Source of the DNA: Dichetophora obliterata
Taxonomy: Eukaryota; Arthropoda; Insecta; Diptera; Sciomyzidae
Assembly: GCA_963920525.1 (NCBI GenBank)
Contig: OY986438.1
Location: 123,882,920 to 123,946,919 of the forward strand
Direction of reading: 5' to 3'
Length of the DNA: 64,000 bases
Of the stretch, positions 23,146 to 35,187 are shown one piece after another. Position numbers and translations under genes: made by a program. The notes under the pieces were generated by a model. The model searched no databases and was not told the origin of the DNA. It worked only from the letters and a program-made list of their open reading frames with translations. Numbering within the stretch: position 1 is the stretch's first letter; the number at the start of each line of letters is the position of its first letter.

Positions 23146-26124
23146 CCATTCCGTTCCATTTTTGCCAATCAAAGATCATCATAACGACAATTTGTTAAGT
23201 TCAAACTTCGCCAAAAATGATAAAAGTGACTGAGCCAAGAACGAAGCACGAAAAAAAGCCATCAACATCACCGCCATCATCGCAAAATTAATCATCATCT
23301 GAAGAGGACTTTTGCATAATTTACTTAAAGCCTTTGCCATGTGAATTGACTGTAAACAACTCAATGAAATGTAACAAAAGATCGATGGATTTGAAAGGCG
23401 CAAACATGCGGCAAATTTTTTTACGTGCCAACATTGTGACTCTGATATAGATGAATAAATGTTCATTATTTTTTGTTCATACTTCATTTTTACAGTTTTT
23501 ACAGCACTTATATTGTGTTTGATAGGAAGGAATTCCCACTGCTAGGCAAACAATTGTTTTTCTCAATTTTGTAAGTTTTGACTTTTTAATTTCAGATAAT
23601 TTAACAACGTACTTCAAAAAAATTAAAGTTGTAGCTGGAGGCAAAGCTGCTGCCGGTATATCGGTAGTATATCGAACGGTATATCGGTGACTCAAAAATA
23701 TTATTATTTGCTAAAGTTATGATAAAAAAACGAAACCACTGCTAGACCATTTCCCCTACATTATTTAACCTTTTCACGAATGTTCTCCCAATAATTATTT
23801 TTTGTTCAATTTTTCTTTGAAGTCACTGTTTTTAAATGTAACGATTTTAATTGAACACTTTATTACCAAGTTAAATGCCTGAAATTACTTAAAATTTGTG
23901 AAAAAAGTAAGAAACTTTTGAAGTATAAGAGAACATTCTATTGGTTCTACACGCACACACACCCACGCACGAAACCATATGGACATAAAAAGGAAATAAG
24001 TTCTGTTGGTGACAACTTTTGTAACAACATTTTTAACAACAAAAATAACTTGTTTACTACGTTGTTTACAAAGCTATGGGCGTGTGGACGTGTGGGCGTG
24101 TGGGCGTGTGGGCGTGTTTGCGTCCTTGGTGTCACTTTAAAAACAGTTCTAGATATTCTGTTTTCATTATTTTAAACATGCTGCTTCTTAGCCATTCTTA
24201 TATCTATGCTCTATTTATAGACACAACTGCATTGCAACAACAATTGTTGTTTTTTTCTGTTTTGTCGATCATGTTTTTTTTTACTCTCACGCAAGTATTT
24301 ATTGGTGCAGCAGTAAAAACACCAACAACATGGATAGAAAAACATGTATTTAAATTGATAAAAAAATATTGCAAATTTCCGAGCCAGTTGAAAAAAAAAC
24401 AATAGCAACAAACAAATGCATTTCCTGACCAGCACTTGTGGCAATGACCACAAAGCACTCGCTCCTGCCTCTATACTGCCATTTAAGGATATTCTATTTC
24501 CGTTTTGTTGGCTGACAATACTCGACTTTTTTTGCTTGTTGAACTGCTTTGAAAATGTGTTTTCATTCGGAGTCGGGACTCAAGTGGAGTTTTTGGTGTC
24601 AACTTGTTAAAATGGTTGTTTTTTGTCGTTTTGTTTTGGATTAATTGTAGCATACATATGAGTGTTGTTTTAAGTAGCGTTGAACTAAAATAAAATGAAA
24701 GTTGACGCTATGAATATATTCAGGATCCGCTACCGTTTTTATCATTTACTAGTTATTGATTTTTAACGTACCTAGCTATGTATTGCGAAATAATTTTTTT
24801 TATTTCGCAAAGTGTTTGTTTGAGTGGTGCTTGCGGGGGGGGGGGGGTAAGGTTGTAGTTAAATTTTATTTTATTTTGTGTTTCATACCACAAATGGCCA
24901 TAAAAATGTCAAAATCTATCACATAAAATAAAAAATGCTAAAATATTAAAAATTTGCTGTTAAAAATTGTGCCTCGAAGTAGTTATTTTTGAGCAAGGTC
25001 ATAAATACCGCTATGCTCTCTGTCGGAATGTTGATTTACACCTACACACAAGGGAATTTCAAAAGTATATCAGGTGAATAAAAAATGTTTTTGTTGATTT
25101 GGAGTGCCACTTTATAGTCTTGTCCACTTTTTGACGCGAAAACATGAAATCAAATGGACGCATTTGTATTTATATGACCCATATAAAAAGTTTTTCTTTT
25201 ACAGATTATTTGAAAAAAGCTGCATATTCAAAATACAAAACATAGATATCCACCTTATAGATCTCCCAATTCAGGATTTATTCTTACTCAAAACAGGTTT
25301 TTGTTTTGTATTCTTTATATTATTATACACTAGTTTACACAAAAAGGAAAATGGTGTCTCATAAACTTGTAGTAAATTTAAAAAATGCCAAACCTTTGTT
25401 TTACGAATGGTTACCCAAAAGAAACCCAATTTAATTATATATACATTTTAATTGATATAAAAATAAAATTATTTTTATTTATAATACTATTTTTTATTTA
25501 TAATAATAAAAAATTATTTTTGTATGGATCGAAATAATATCTATCAAAATAGAATTTTTACTTCTAATCGGAAAAATATTGATCAAAATTGTTGTTATTT
25601 TTCAAAATATTTTGAATCAAAAAACAATTGGCTTAAAGTGATTTTTATCATTAACTCAAAAAAAAAAAAATCATGAAAAATAACTACGTAAAAAATTGTA
25701 TCTCGATATCCCTAGCATGACATCACTGTATTACATTAGTATCACAATGTAGAAAATTACAAAATGTTTTTATGCATGATTATAAAAATATTAAAATTAT
25801 CGTTATATTCTGTCATTGATTTAAAGGATAAAAATAATTTCAATAGTCAGCAAGATACTCTTTTGTGCCACAACCAGGTCGGAAAAGTTTTAGCAGCATT
25901 TGGAAGCAAACCAAATAATGGCAAGGACGATGAAGAAATCTCTGTCAGTGTTTTCTCGAATAATGCAAAATTTTTGATAAAACATCTTCCAGTTAAAATA
26001 TAAATATACTTTTGTAATGAAATGAGGGTGTGTGTTCATTTTTCGGAAAGATCGAAAGAACGAAAATTCTTTGCATTAAAAATATGAAAAACATTCCATA
26101 TTCTTAATAGTTAAAGTTAAAGTT
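23146..26124. other. AT-rich region without an identifiable gene
   Basis: 23170-23300 on the plus strand has an open, serine/proline-rich reading (KKPSTSPPSSQN) of unknown meaning. 24078-24120 is a small GTGGGCGT minisatellite. 24833-24847 is a G homopolymer. 25764-26003 is an open frame with a plausible amino-acid mix (SQQDTLLCHNQVGKVLAAFG) after an AG at 25849, possibly an exon or old transposon coding, with no recognised domain. Confidence 0.5.
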
Positions 26125-26305
26125 AACTCCTGACTTATAAAGAAACGAATTAGCTTTAATTAGTCCTTGAAAGTACTTTGACTAAGTTTCTATTGATCAA
26201 CTGTGCTGTGAGTGTGATTTAATGTTTGAACACTTACGATCGAGAATTGAACCTACGAGTTTTCTTCCGGCTCTGAATGGCTTATGTTCTCAAGAAGCTG
26301 TACAT
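26125..26305 (-). mobile_element. tRNA-derived SINE, 3' half, minus orientation
   Basis: Matches the reverse complement of the body of the SINE at 57154-57493: TTCTATTGATCAACTGTG, ATCGAGAATTGAAC and GGCTTATGTTCTCAAGAAGC. It is cut at about 26305 by the long-inverted-repeat element. The remaining tRNA-like head is at 29588-29745. Confidence 0.8.
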
Positions 26306-26629
26306 AAGACCGACCCAAAAAAAGCGAATGTGTATTTTTTTGTGGCATATTGAAAAATAGCTTCAGTGAAATCTCAAAATCACTAAGTGAAATTTGTATC
26401 CCAAAATATTAATTATTAGACACTGCTAGTCTCCAATTTTCCAAAATTTTCGCCACATATATATAGTCATTTTTCAAAAATATATCAATAGAGAATGTAT
26501 TGATCGATGGTTTACCTCATGCTCTAACTTTATGTTTTCGAAGTCGCTGAAGACGATGGGACTTTTTTGGTTTTGTCCGATCAATATTTCTATTAATATT
26601 CAAGCAAAGATAGGTCAATTTTGGGAAAA

Positions 26630-27399
26630 AGGCCACTTTTTCAGTGCGAGTTTAAACTCTAGTCAAATTTTACCGAGCTTAATGAGATATTTTAGCATTC
26701 TTTGAAGTTAAATTGACTTGAATTATCATATAATGTGTTTATTTTTTGCCTCAACCGAGTTTAAATGTCCTATTTTTGTGATTTAAGCTCGGTTCAGTTT
26801 GACTAGAGTCTAGGCTTGCACTAAAAAATTGGCCCTAAATTGAAAAAAAAAAAATTTGTGAATTTTCACGTTCAATGCTTGACAGTAAGGGCCAATATTT
26901 CAGTGCGAGCTTAAACTCTAGTCAAATTTAACCGAGCTTAACTCACCAAAATTGGACTTTAAACTCGGTTTAATAAGATATTTTAGCATTCGTTGAAATT
27001 AAATTGACTTAAATTATCATATAACGTGTTTCTTTTTTGCCTCAATCGAGCTTTAACGTCCTATTTAGGTTAAGTTTGACTCGAGCCTAGGCTCGCACTG
27101 AAAAATTGGCCCTAAATTGAAAAAAATTGTGAATTTTTCACGTTCAATGCTTGACAGTAAGAGCCAATATTTCAGTGCGAGCTTAAGCACTAGTCAAATT
27201 TAACTGAGGTTAACTCACCAAAATTGGACGTTTAAACTGAGTTAAGGCAAAAAAGAAACACATTAAATGATAATTTAAGTCAATTTAACTTCAACGAATG
27301 TTAAAATATCTAGTTAAACTGAGTTTAAACGACCAATTTCGGTGAGTTAAGCTAGGTTTAATTTGACTTAAGCTTTAACTCGTGCTCAAAAATTGGCCC
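26630..27399. repeat. three PIF/Harbinger MITEs in tandem with shared spacers
   Basis: Copies at 26630-26835, 26889-27112 and 27161-27399. Copy 2 starts GGGCCAATATTTCAGTGCGA and is flanked by TAA at 26886-26888 and 27113-27115. Copy 3 is flanked by TAA at 27158-27160 and 27400-27402. Each copy is itself a palindrome with TTAAACTCGGTT-like arms. The two spacers (26839-26885 and 27116-27157) are the same host sequence, ATTGAAAAAAA then TTCAATGCTTGACAG, which also appears inverted at 29165-29190 in the opposite arm of the surrounding element. Unit duplication of MITE plus spacer is the simplest reading. Confidence 0.8.
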
Positions 27400-28359
27400 T
27401 AAGTGATTTCACTATATTTTTGACCAATCCAAAATAGCTATCTTTTTAGCCCATCAAAAGAGATGATAATCATAAAAACCTTGTAATTTTGAATCATTTC
27501 TTTTTCAAGATATGTTCTAAATCACCGATGACCACGAAAATTATTTGAAGAGTGCAAAAACAACAACAAAAAAGCAACAACATCAAAAAAATTTTAAATC
27601 TGAATGCAATGAGCAATTACCAATAACACGAGTGCTGGCAGAGTCCGCGACAGCGAACTTGTATGTAAAACAAGTGACAGCGACTGTAAAAATAATGAAT
27701 CAAGTAATTTCAAATGTTTTTTTGCTAGCCAGAATACATTCTGATTTACCCAGCCTTAACCGCGTGGAGGCTTTCAGATATCCTTTTTTTATTGTTTGTT
27801 TTTTGTTTTTTGTTTTTCTTACTTTCTTTTTTATGTTTTTTTTATGAATTTTTTATTATTACACATTCTTTAACTTTTTAATTGGCTAGCAAGTGCTGGT
27901 GATGGCACTTGGACGATGTTGGCTAGCAAGAAATTTTGCACTGCACTTGCTTGTGCTACTGGTGGTGGCACTTAGAGGACGTTCGTCAGCAAAGAAAGCC
28001 AATTTAACTTTGCTGTACTTCCTGATGCACCGGGAGATCGTTGGCTCACACACACACACACACAAGCTCAAGCACTTTCGTTTTTTTATTTTTATTATTT
28101 TGTTGTTTTTTAAGTTTTTTAAGTTTACAATATTACAAGTTTACGAAATAAGTTGCAAGTACAAGCACTCGAATTAAATGTGTCGCAAATTGAATAGAAT
28201 GCAAATTAAATAAAATATTTGCGCTAAAACACGACCGAAATGTGAAACGTCAAAATTTGTAATTGTCAAAACTTCATCGTCCATTTGACACAGCAGAAAA
28301 GACAAATTTATTTCAACAACACACAAATTTTATTCAACTTAATTTTTTTTATCCTACCA

Positions 28360-28504
28360 CGACTGAAAAGTTTTCTTTTGACACACAGCCTTATAATCTA
28401 AAATGAAACTATCACTGAATGGAGTATTTAAAGCAAGATTAAATTGAACCGGGAGATGGTCAGAGCTGAACTCGTTCAAAACAGAGGGTTGGGAAATATA
28501 TGCA
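28360..28504 (-). pseudogene. fragment of a non-LTR endonuclease
   Basis: On the minus strand: ISQPSVLNEFSSDHLPVQFN, then LNTPFSDSF. SDHLPV is the final catalytic motif of APE-type endonucleases in Jockey/I/CR1-group LINEs. Reading continues to FQSW before a stop. Nothing upstream or downstream of the motif could be matched. Confidence 0.7.
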
Positions 28505-29587
28505 GGTTCTTGACTATTCGAGCAGTCGAATATTTCGAGCCAAAAAAACCGGTTTTCAAATTATTCGAAATTTGCGATTTTTTAAAAAACCGGGTTGGGT
28601 AAAAAAAATTGAAACGCCGAATTATTCGAACTGGTTTCGCATACCGTAACTGTTAATGAATTTTCAATACAAATTTAACTAGCGTTGAGTTTGAAATTGA
28701 ACAATTTGAAAGTTGAACATATTCAAAAGCGTCCGTCCCAATCTAATGTTATAATAAAGGTTCTGCAGTACTGCCTTGTTCGATATTCCGGAAATATCTT
28801 GTCTTAGACACTCAAGCAGCCGCAGTTTTTCATAGATTTTGAGATGACTAATCTTGAGGGCACTCATTATTTTTCAGAGGAATTATGAAGACACAGACCG
28901 AAATTTCGCTTCCGTCAGGTGCGACGTCTTTACAGCAACACTGCTTTGAAGTATTCACAAATAATTTTCAGAAACTTTTAATGACCTATAGATTCAATTA
29001 GACGCAATACTTCCTTCTTTGAACTTTCTTTTTTATCATTTAGAATATACCTTGAAAAAGAAAGGCTTTAAAATTACAAGGTTTTCCTGATTATAATCTC
29101 TTTTAATGGGCCTAAAATCTGGCTTATTTGGATTTGTCGAAAAATAAATGTCAACCTCTTACTGTCAAGCATTAAATGTGAAAATTAATAATTTTTTGTT
29201 GTCAATTTTGTGTTTTTGCTTGAATTTTAATAGGATGTTGCACTGTAAAATAAATTAGTTCTTATTTGTACTTATGCTATATGAAATAAGTAAAATAAAT
29301 AAATATTCATCCGACAGAACTAAAAATAGTTCTATCGTGTTCAGCAACTCCGAAAACACAAGCTTTGATCAAGAGATAAACCATAGATCATCACATTCTC
29401 TATTGATATATTTTTGAAAAATAAATTTATTTATGTGGCGAGTATTTTCGAAAATTGGAGACATAGCTGTTCCCAACGTTTACTATTTTGGGACACAATT
29501 TAACTAAGAGCTTTTGAAATGTCATTGAAGCTTTTTATCAACATGCCTCAAAAAAAACCCTTTTGCTTTTTTTGGGTCGGTCTACTT

Positions 29588-29745
29588 GACATGGCAATTT
29601 CTACTCTCTGAGGTTTGGAGGACTGAACAGAAATATAAATTCAATTGAATAAACATTCTGTCTGAGCTGAAGATTTAACTCGGTCTTTTACGGTTCTTTC
29701 AACTACATGCACTCTCTCTACCTAGTAGGCCACCTTTGAATTGGT
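29588..29745 (-). mobile_element. tRNA-derived SINE, head half, minus orientation
   Basis: Reverse complement of the head of the SINE at 57154-57493: GGCAATTTCTACTCTCTGAG, then GACTGAACAGAAA and ATTCTGTCTGAGCTG. The tRNA-like promoter boxes are strongly worn here. It completes the copy begun at 26125-26305. Confidence 0.75.
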
Positions 29746-30775
29746 AAGTGCCATTATGGCTTTTATATTTTTAAATGTTAAGAGTTAACACAAAAGTTAC
29801 AAAATACTTTTATAACTAAATTTAATAGTTAACAGCCGGAATTAACTAAAATAAATCAATTTGTTAGGTTAAATTTCGGATCTGATTATAATAAAACTGC
29901 ACTGTTTCATAACCTTAACTTTAATTTCTATACATAAATGTGCCATTTTAAGCAAAAATTAACAATAATCTAAAATATTTTTTTATCTTTTTTGCAGGTT
30001 TCGAGTTTACATACAAATAAAATTTCTTAAAGGTAAGTAAACACCATGTAGTGAAATTTCTTATACCTTCTATTTATTCATATGAAATTAGAAACGTTAC
30101 CTACTAACTTAAAATTCGTTTCATTAGAAGCAATAAGCTTTTTTAAAAGTGAGATATGATTCTTGCTAATTTTTAGTTCTCTATATATTTCTCTTAATTA
30201 ACTTGAATCAACTTAAAAAGAAAGTAAACTGCTCAGAAGTACATATTTTTAAATCTGATTTTGACAAAACGTTGTAAACTACCCACGATGCTAGCCAGAA
30301 TTGATTGAATTATTGTACTAATTTAGATTGGTGTTAAATAAGCCGATATTAAGAAAAAGAGTACCATAAAATACAACACTAACTTGAACAAAGCAATTGA
30401 TTCAAGCAAAAGGTTAAGACTTTAATGACTTTTTTCGAAAAAGTCTCTGGAATAAGAGTCTTAACAAACTTTTGTTATATGAAAGTAATTATTTATAGTC
30501 CAAAGTGAGAGTTATCAAATAAGAGTTATTTTTAACTTCTATTTTTAACTCTCACTTAATAACTCTTATTTTTAACAGTTATTTTTAACTTTTACAAAAT
30601 AAAATTAAACTTAAGAGTCTTTGAAGTCTTTTAATATATAAAAATAATTTAACAAGCCTTTGCAGACTTTTATTTAAAAAAGTTAATTTTAAGAGTTTTT
30701 CAGACTTTTATTTTTTAAAGTCTTTGTTAAAAAAAGTATATTATGTTATTTATTTGTTGAATATGAATCTTTCCA
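29746..30775. other. AT-rich spacer with AACTCTTATTTTTAAC repeats
   Basis: No gene is supported apart from a 35-nt exon-like segment at 29998-30032. 30490-30720 is a loose array of AACTCTTATTTTTAAC / AGACTTTTATTT motifs in both orientations. Confidence 0.5.
29998..30032 (+). other. 35-nt exon-like segment with consensus splice sites
   Basis: A pyrimidine-rich acceptor (TTTTTTTATCTTTTTTGCAG, ending 29997) and a consensus donor (GTAAGTAA, from 30033) bracket 35 nt. One phase (1 + 33 + 1 nt) is open and reads FRVYIQIKFLK. It could be a microexon of a gene whose introns fill this region, but no neighbouring exon was found, so it may be chance. Confidence 0.2.
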
Positions 30776-30779
30776 ATAG

Positions 30780-33200
30780 TCGACAAGATTAACAAAATTA
30801 ATCAGTGGAATAAATTGGTTGCTGGTAATTGGTCATAAATCAACATATAGCTTACAATAAATTTTTAAGTAAATTCAAATCTTATATAGATCTAGCCACT
30901 TCTTCTAAATGCGTAAATAACAAAAAAAAAATGTAAAACTAAAACCGTGGATTACAAATAATATCCTACGTAAAATAAAACTAAAAAATAAACTTCAGAT
31001 GAAATCGTTAAAACATCCTTATAATAGTTCTTTAAAAAATCGCTTAAACAAACTGGTAAAAGAATTAAAACATGATATTCCTCTAGCTCGTGACAGTTTT
31101 TACCAAAATGCACTTCATAAGTCCAGAGGCAATTTGAAAAAAGAATGGGAATTAGCAAACAAAATTACTAGTAATTATAAAAAATGTGACTCAGAAATAA
31201 ACTTGAATATTAATGGTGCTCCTTCTTCTGACGAAAATTTAATAGCCAACTCCTTTAATGATTTTTTCGTATCAATAGCTAAAGCTGCTGCTCATAGCCA
31301 TACAAACTCAGAGCATTACGATATATTACCTGATCGGCCTGCAATACATAGCTTCTTTTTCGAAAGTATTTCTGCAATGGAAATTATTAAACTAGTAAAT
31401 TCTCTCGATAACAGCAATTCTTGTGGTGTTGACAACATTCCTAACGCTCTGCTTAAGAAAGTTGCTTTCAATATATCCGATATATTAGCTTATATCTTTA
31501 ATTTCAGTGTCCAGTCTGGTGACTTTCCACCTGAACTCAAAAGCGCTGTGGTCATTCCCCTCTTTAAAAAAGGCGATCAAAGAAATATGCAAAACTACCG
31601 ACCTATCTCTCTGCTTCCATCCATTGCTAAAGTTTTTGAAAAAGCAATGAAAAAGCGTATTCTTAATTTTCTTTTTAAGAACTCTTTTCTTAGTCATAGT
31701 CAGTTCAGCTTCAGAGAAGGTAAATCAACGGAAGACGCTCTACTTGACTTTCTTACCTTCGTGAATAAAGCAATAGGTGATAAAATGTTGACTGCATCAC
31801 TTTTTGTTGATATCACTAAAGCGTTCGATATGGTGGATCATTCAATTCTTCTAGATAAGCTGAATTCCATTGGGTTTAGAGGGGCAACTCTAAGTAACAT
31901 ATCTAAGTAACCGTATTCAAAGGGTAAAAATTGGTAACACTATTAGTAACCCAGCCACTACTAATATTGGTGTTCCACAAAGTACTGTCCTTGGCCCAAT
32001 TTTGTTTCTTATTTATCTGAATTCAATTTTTCTGCAAAATTGGAGCGGTCGTATTACAGCGTTTGCGGATGACTTGGGCATTTCATATAAAACATCTTCT
32101 ATGCTTGAACCTACTGCAATGATAAACGCTGATATAGAATTGCTGAGAAAATGGTTTAGCAGGCACAAACTAATTATAAGTAACAAAACTAAATTGTTGT
32201 TTTTTAAACTAGCCACTCAAGATCTCTCAGCAATATGTTTTAAATACCACGACCCGTCTTGTAAAAAGTTTGTCCTCTATTCCAATGATCCAAATTCATA
32301 TAATCCAGTATGCAACTGCGACATGAACTGCTTTGAAATTGAAATTGTCAATAATTTTAAATATTTAGGCATAATAATAGACAATAAATTAAGCTGGAAT
32401 GAATATTCAAACTCTCTAAAGACTTATTTTCAATCTGTTGTAATAAATTCTATCGCCTTCGTAACTTATGTTCTTTTAAAGTCCTAAAAATGGTCTACTT
32501 TGGTCTGTTTCACTCTAAACTCAGTTATGGTATCTGTTGTTGGGGTGGAGCTTACAATGTCAAATTGAAACCATTGCTAACTTTACAAAAATGCATAATT
32601 AAACTAATTTTTAATGAAAGACGACTGTCGCCTTCATTTGAATTATTTAAATCTGCTAATATTTTGCCTATTAAACACTTATTTTATTATAAAGTTTTGG
32701 AAGTATTCTCTAAAAAACACAGCAGCCTAATTTCTTATACAGTGAGTCATTATAATCTCAGGAGAGTGAACTCTGTATTGATTGCACCATACCGCACCAC
32801 TGGTTACCGGAATAGCTTTTCAATTGTAGCTTGTCGCCTATACAACATGCTACCTGCTAGCATTAAAGTCATAAACTATATGAAGTCGTTTCTGAGGCAC
32901 CTGAAGTCCTGGCTTTTTAACTTCTACTTGGATAACATTGATTTACTCCTGCAGACTTTAGTCTAGTATCCTCTCCTTTCATCAAATTTTATACTTCTTC
33001 TATTTTTTTCCTTCTATTTTTCATTCTATCTGTCTTTTCTCTTTACTCCGCACATATTTAAAATTTAAAATTAAATGTAAGTTACATTTTAATATTGACT
33101 CGTGATGGGTAACACAGTAATTTATTTACTCCACCTATCAGTACCTTATCTCTTACCTTATTATACTTATTTTATGTTTTATATATAAATTTTAGTCATA
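30780..33200 (+). pseudogene. CR1/Jockey-group LINE, 5'-truncated ORF2
   Basis: From about 30780, after small frame changes, comes the pre-RT region (QWNKLVAGNW, IDLATSSKCVNN, KPWITNNILRKIKLKNKL). An open frame at 30999-31910 then holds PPELKSAVVIPLFKKGD, NYRPISLLPSIAKVFEK and LFVDITKAFDMVDHSILLDK. After a frameshift near 31905 come GVPQSTVLGPILFLIYLN (a Ser where Gly is usual) and FADDLGISY at 32002-32487. After a stop at 32485, YGICCWGGAYNVKL and FSIVACRLYNMLPASIK run to TAG at 32966. There is no RNase H. The T/C-rich 3' UTR runs to about 33200. The copy is dead. Confidence 0.85.
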
Positions 33201-33892
33201 AAAAAACTTTTAACCGTAAGATTTTCTAATGTAAAAGCGTTTTCTTAGCAAATTTGCCATCAGATTTTTTTAAAAATTAGTGCTTGATCTAAAATTAGCC
33301 TACTTTATTCAGAATTTCATAATTTTTTATTCGTTTCTGAATTAGACACTTTGCCCTTGCCTAGATCTCTACAATTTTCTCAAATTTAAATGCTGAAAGA
33401 TTGTTTGCAATTTTATTAACTTTACAAAAAATTAAAAAATTATCCAAATTGGATTGTAATTTTTTTAACAGAAAAACGGTTTTTTAGCAAAATTTTGGGA
33501 AACATTCAGTTTTTTAAAATTTATTTTACTTTGTTTTTTTCTTATTTTTAATTACTTTAAAACATAAATTTGCTTATTGTCCAAGTTCATATGCGATATT
33601 GGTTTAAATGCCTCTTACCATCTGTTGCTACGAAGAATGATCTTCGACTAATAGGGATATCAATCCTTATCATTCCTAAATTTCAAGTACGAATAACTTC
33701 GTAATTTTTTCCATTATATTCGTAGCATTTACTAATGGCTATTTAGTATTAGTTGAGTTTAAAAAACTGGCCGTTTTTTACTGAAAAAGTTCGTGGACCG
33801 TATGCTAAAAAACCGTGGTTTAAACCCCAACTCAAATAAAATGTGTTGTTTTTCGTTATTAGTTAATGTGAGAAATGTATTCGTTCAATATA
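33201..33892. other. AT-rich spacer
   Basis: No gene. Includes short inverted motifs around GTTTTTTAGCAAAATTTT (33478-33495) and GCTAAAAAACCG (33803-33814). It ends with TA (33891-33892), the mariner target site. Confidence 0.5.
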
Positions 33893-35185
33893 CAGGGTCC
33901 GCCATCTAACGTTTTTTTTTCAACTAGTGCTTATTTCGTGAAGTGTAACACTTAGCTCATCTCTGATTTGACAGATAATTAGTTTTATCCTTCCGATAAA
34001 CGAATATGATTGTGTATACGCTTGAACAACGCTAGGAAATATTGCGACATTACTTTGAAAATCATGGTAATGTTGCAGAATGTGTGCGAAAATTGCGTAC
34101 GGATTTTGGAAGAATAGAAGTACCGTCAGCTCCGTATGTTCGTTATCTTGTGAAAAAGGTGAAAGAAACTGGCATCCTCATCGATAAACCAAAGCGTGAA
34201 AAGCCAAAAGCAGTGCGTACACCCGAGAATATTGCTGCTGTGGCAGAAAGTGTGCGTGAAGCGCAATCAACATCAATTCACCGTCGTTCTCAACAATTGA
34301 ACATTTCGGAGACATCATTGAGACAAATTTTGCATAAAGACCTTGGTATGACGCCATACAAAGTCCAATTGGTTCAGGAGTTGAAGCCAACTGACCATCC
34401 AATGCGTTTTCGCTTCGCTAAGTGGGCCTGCGATCGACTTACAGAAGATGCCGATTTTACCAAAAAATCATCTTTTTAGATGAAGCTCATTTTGATCTTG
34501 GTGGGTATGTAAATTGTCGCATTTGGGGCACAGAAAACCCGCACGCATGCTTTGAAAAGCCGCTGCACCCAAAACGAGTCACTGCTTGATGCGGATTTTG
34601 ATCCAGAGGCATAATTGGGCCATTTTTCTTGGAAAATGAGCAAGGAGTGGCCGTTACAGTTAATGGCGATCGTTATCGGGCCATGTTGAACGAATTTTTG
34701 TTCACAAAAATTTAAGAGGAGGATATTGGCAACATTTGGTTTCAACAGGACGGCGCTACGTGCCACACAGCCGAAGCTACACTCGATGTTTTGCGCCCTG
34801 TTTTTGAAGATCGCATTATCAGCCGCAGAGCTGATGCCGTTTGGCCACCTCGGAGCTGCGATTTGACACCGTTAGACTATTGTTTGTGGAGTGCCCTCAA
34901 AGATAAGTGTTACGCCGACAAGCCAGAGACAATTGACGCTTTAAAGGACAATATTCGTGAAGCCATTGGTGAAATACAGCTGCACACAATCGATAATGTG
35001 CTTAAAAATTGGACCGATCGTGTAAGCTACTGCATGGCCAGCCGAGGCAGCCATTTGAATGAAATTATTTTCCATTATTAACCGGAAGGATTTTGTTTTC
35101 AAATAAAAAAAGAAATTTGAGAAAATATTCAGTAGTTTTTTTTTATAGATTTTCAAAAAAAAAAAAAGTTATTTGGCGGACCCTT
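33893..35185 (+). mobile_element. full-length DD41D mariner, inactive
   Basis: 1293 bp between TA dinucleotides (33891-33892 and 35186-35187). The left end is CAGGGTCCGCCATCTAACG. The right end, reversed, is AAGGGTCCGCCAAATAAC, an imperfect inverted repeat. Size and ends fit a complete rosa-type mariner. It carries the transposase pseudogene at 34006-35081. Confidence 0.9.
34006..35081 (+). pseudogene. DD41D mariner transposase pseudogene
   Basis: Starts MIVYTLEQR followed by a TAG stop (34033-34035), then EILRHYFENHGNVAECVRKL (first helix-turn-helix), SIHRRSQQLNISETSLRQIL (second) and WACDRL. A 1-nt frameshift in an A-run near 34465 separates this from FLDEAHFDLGGYVN (first Asp). Two TGA stops lie at 34587-34589 and 34599-34601 where Trp is expected, and TAA at 34713-34715. 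Then QQDGATCHTAEATLDVL (second Asp) and SCDLTPLDYCLW (third Asp) lie with 41 residues between them. The coding end is HLNEIIFHY. It cannot make a transposase. Confidence 0.9.
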
Positions 35186-35187
35186 TA

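Larger units (their letters stand above)
26306..29587. mobile_element. 3.3-kb element with ~550-bp inverted repeats, inserted in a SINE
   Basis: The ends are ACCGACCCAAAAAAAGCGAA (from 26309) and its inverted copy ending at 29581. The arms stay recognisably complementary for about 450-550 bp, for example left 26440-26530 (TCAAAAATATATCAATAGAG) with right 29380-29430, and left 27420-27520 with right 29030-29150. The SINE resumes on the other side, with ACAT shared at the two edges (26302-26305; 29589-29592), so the target duplication is short or worn. Long arms suggest a MULE-like or foldback element; the superfamily is undecided. No transposase was found in the ~1.5-kb centre (27525-29030). 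Confidence 0.7.

Noticed and set aside
23918..24175. Cys/Gly/Val-rich frames around 24.0-24.2 kb
   Set aside because: Generated by a GTGGGCGT minisatellite read in several frames.
25764..26003. 79-codon plus-strand frame as a gene
   Set aside because: Composition is protein-like only in its second half and no family motif or intron partner was found; noted in the spacer entry instead.
28505..28640. Second copy of the ATTCGGCC inverted-end element
   Set aside because: Shares ATTCG-rich wording with 10085 and 11200 but no alignable length.
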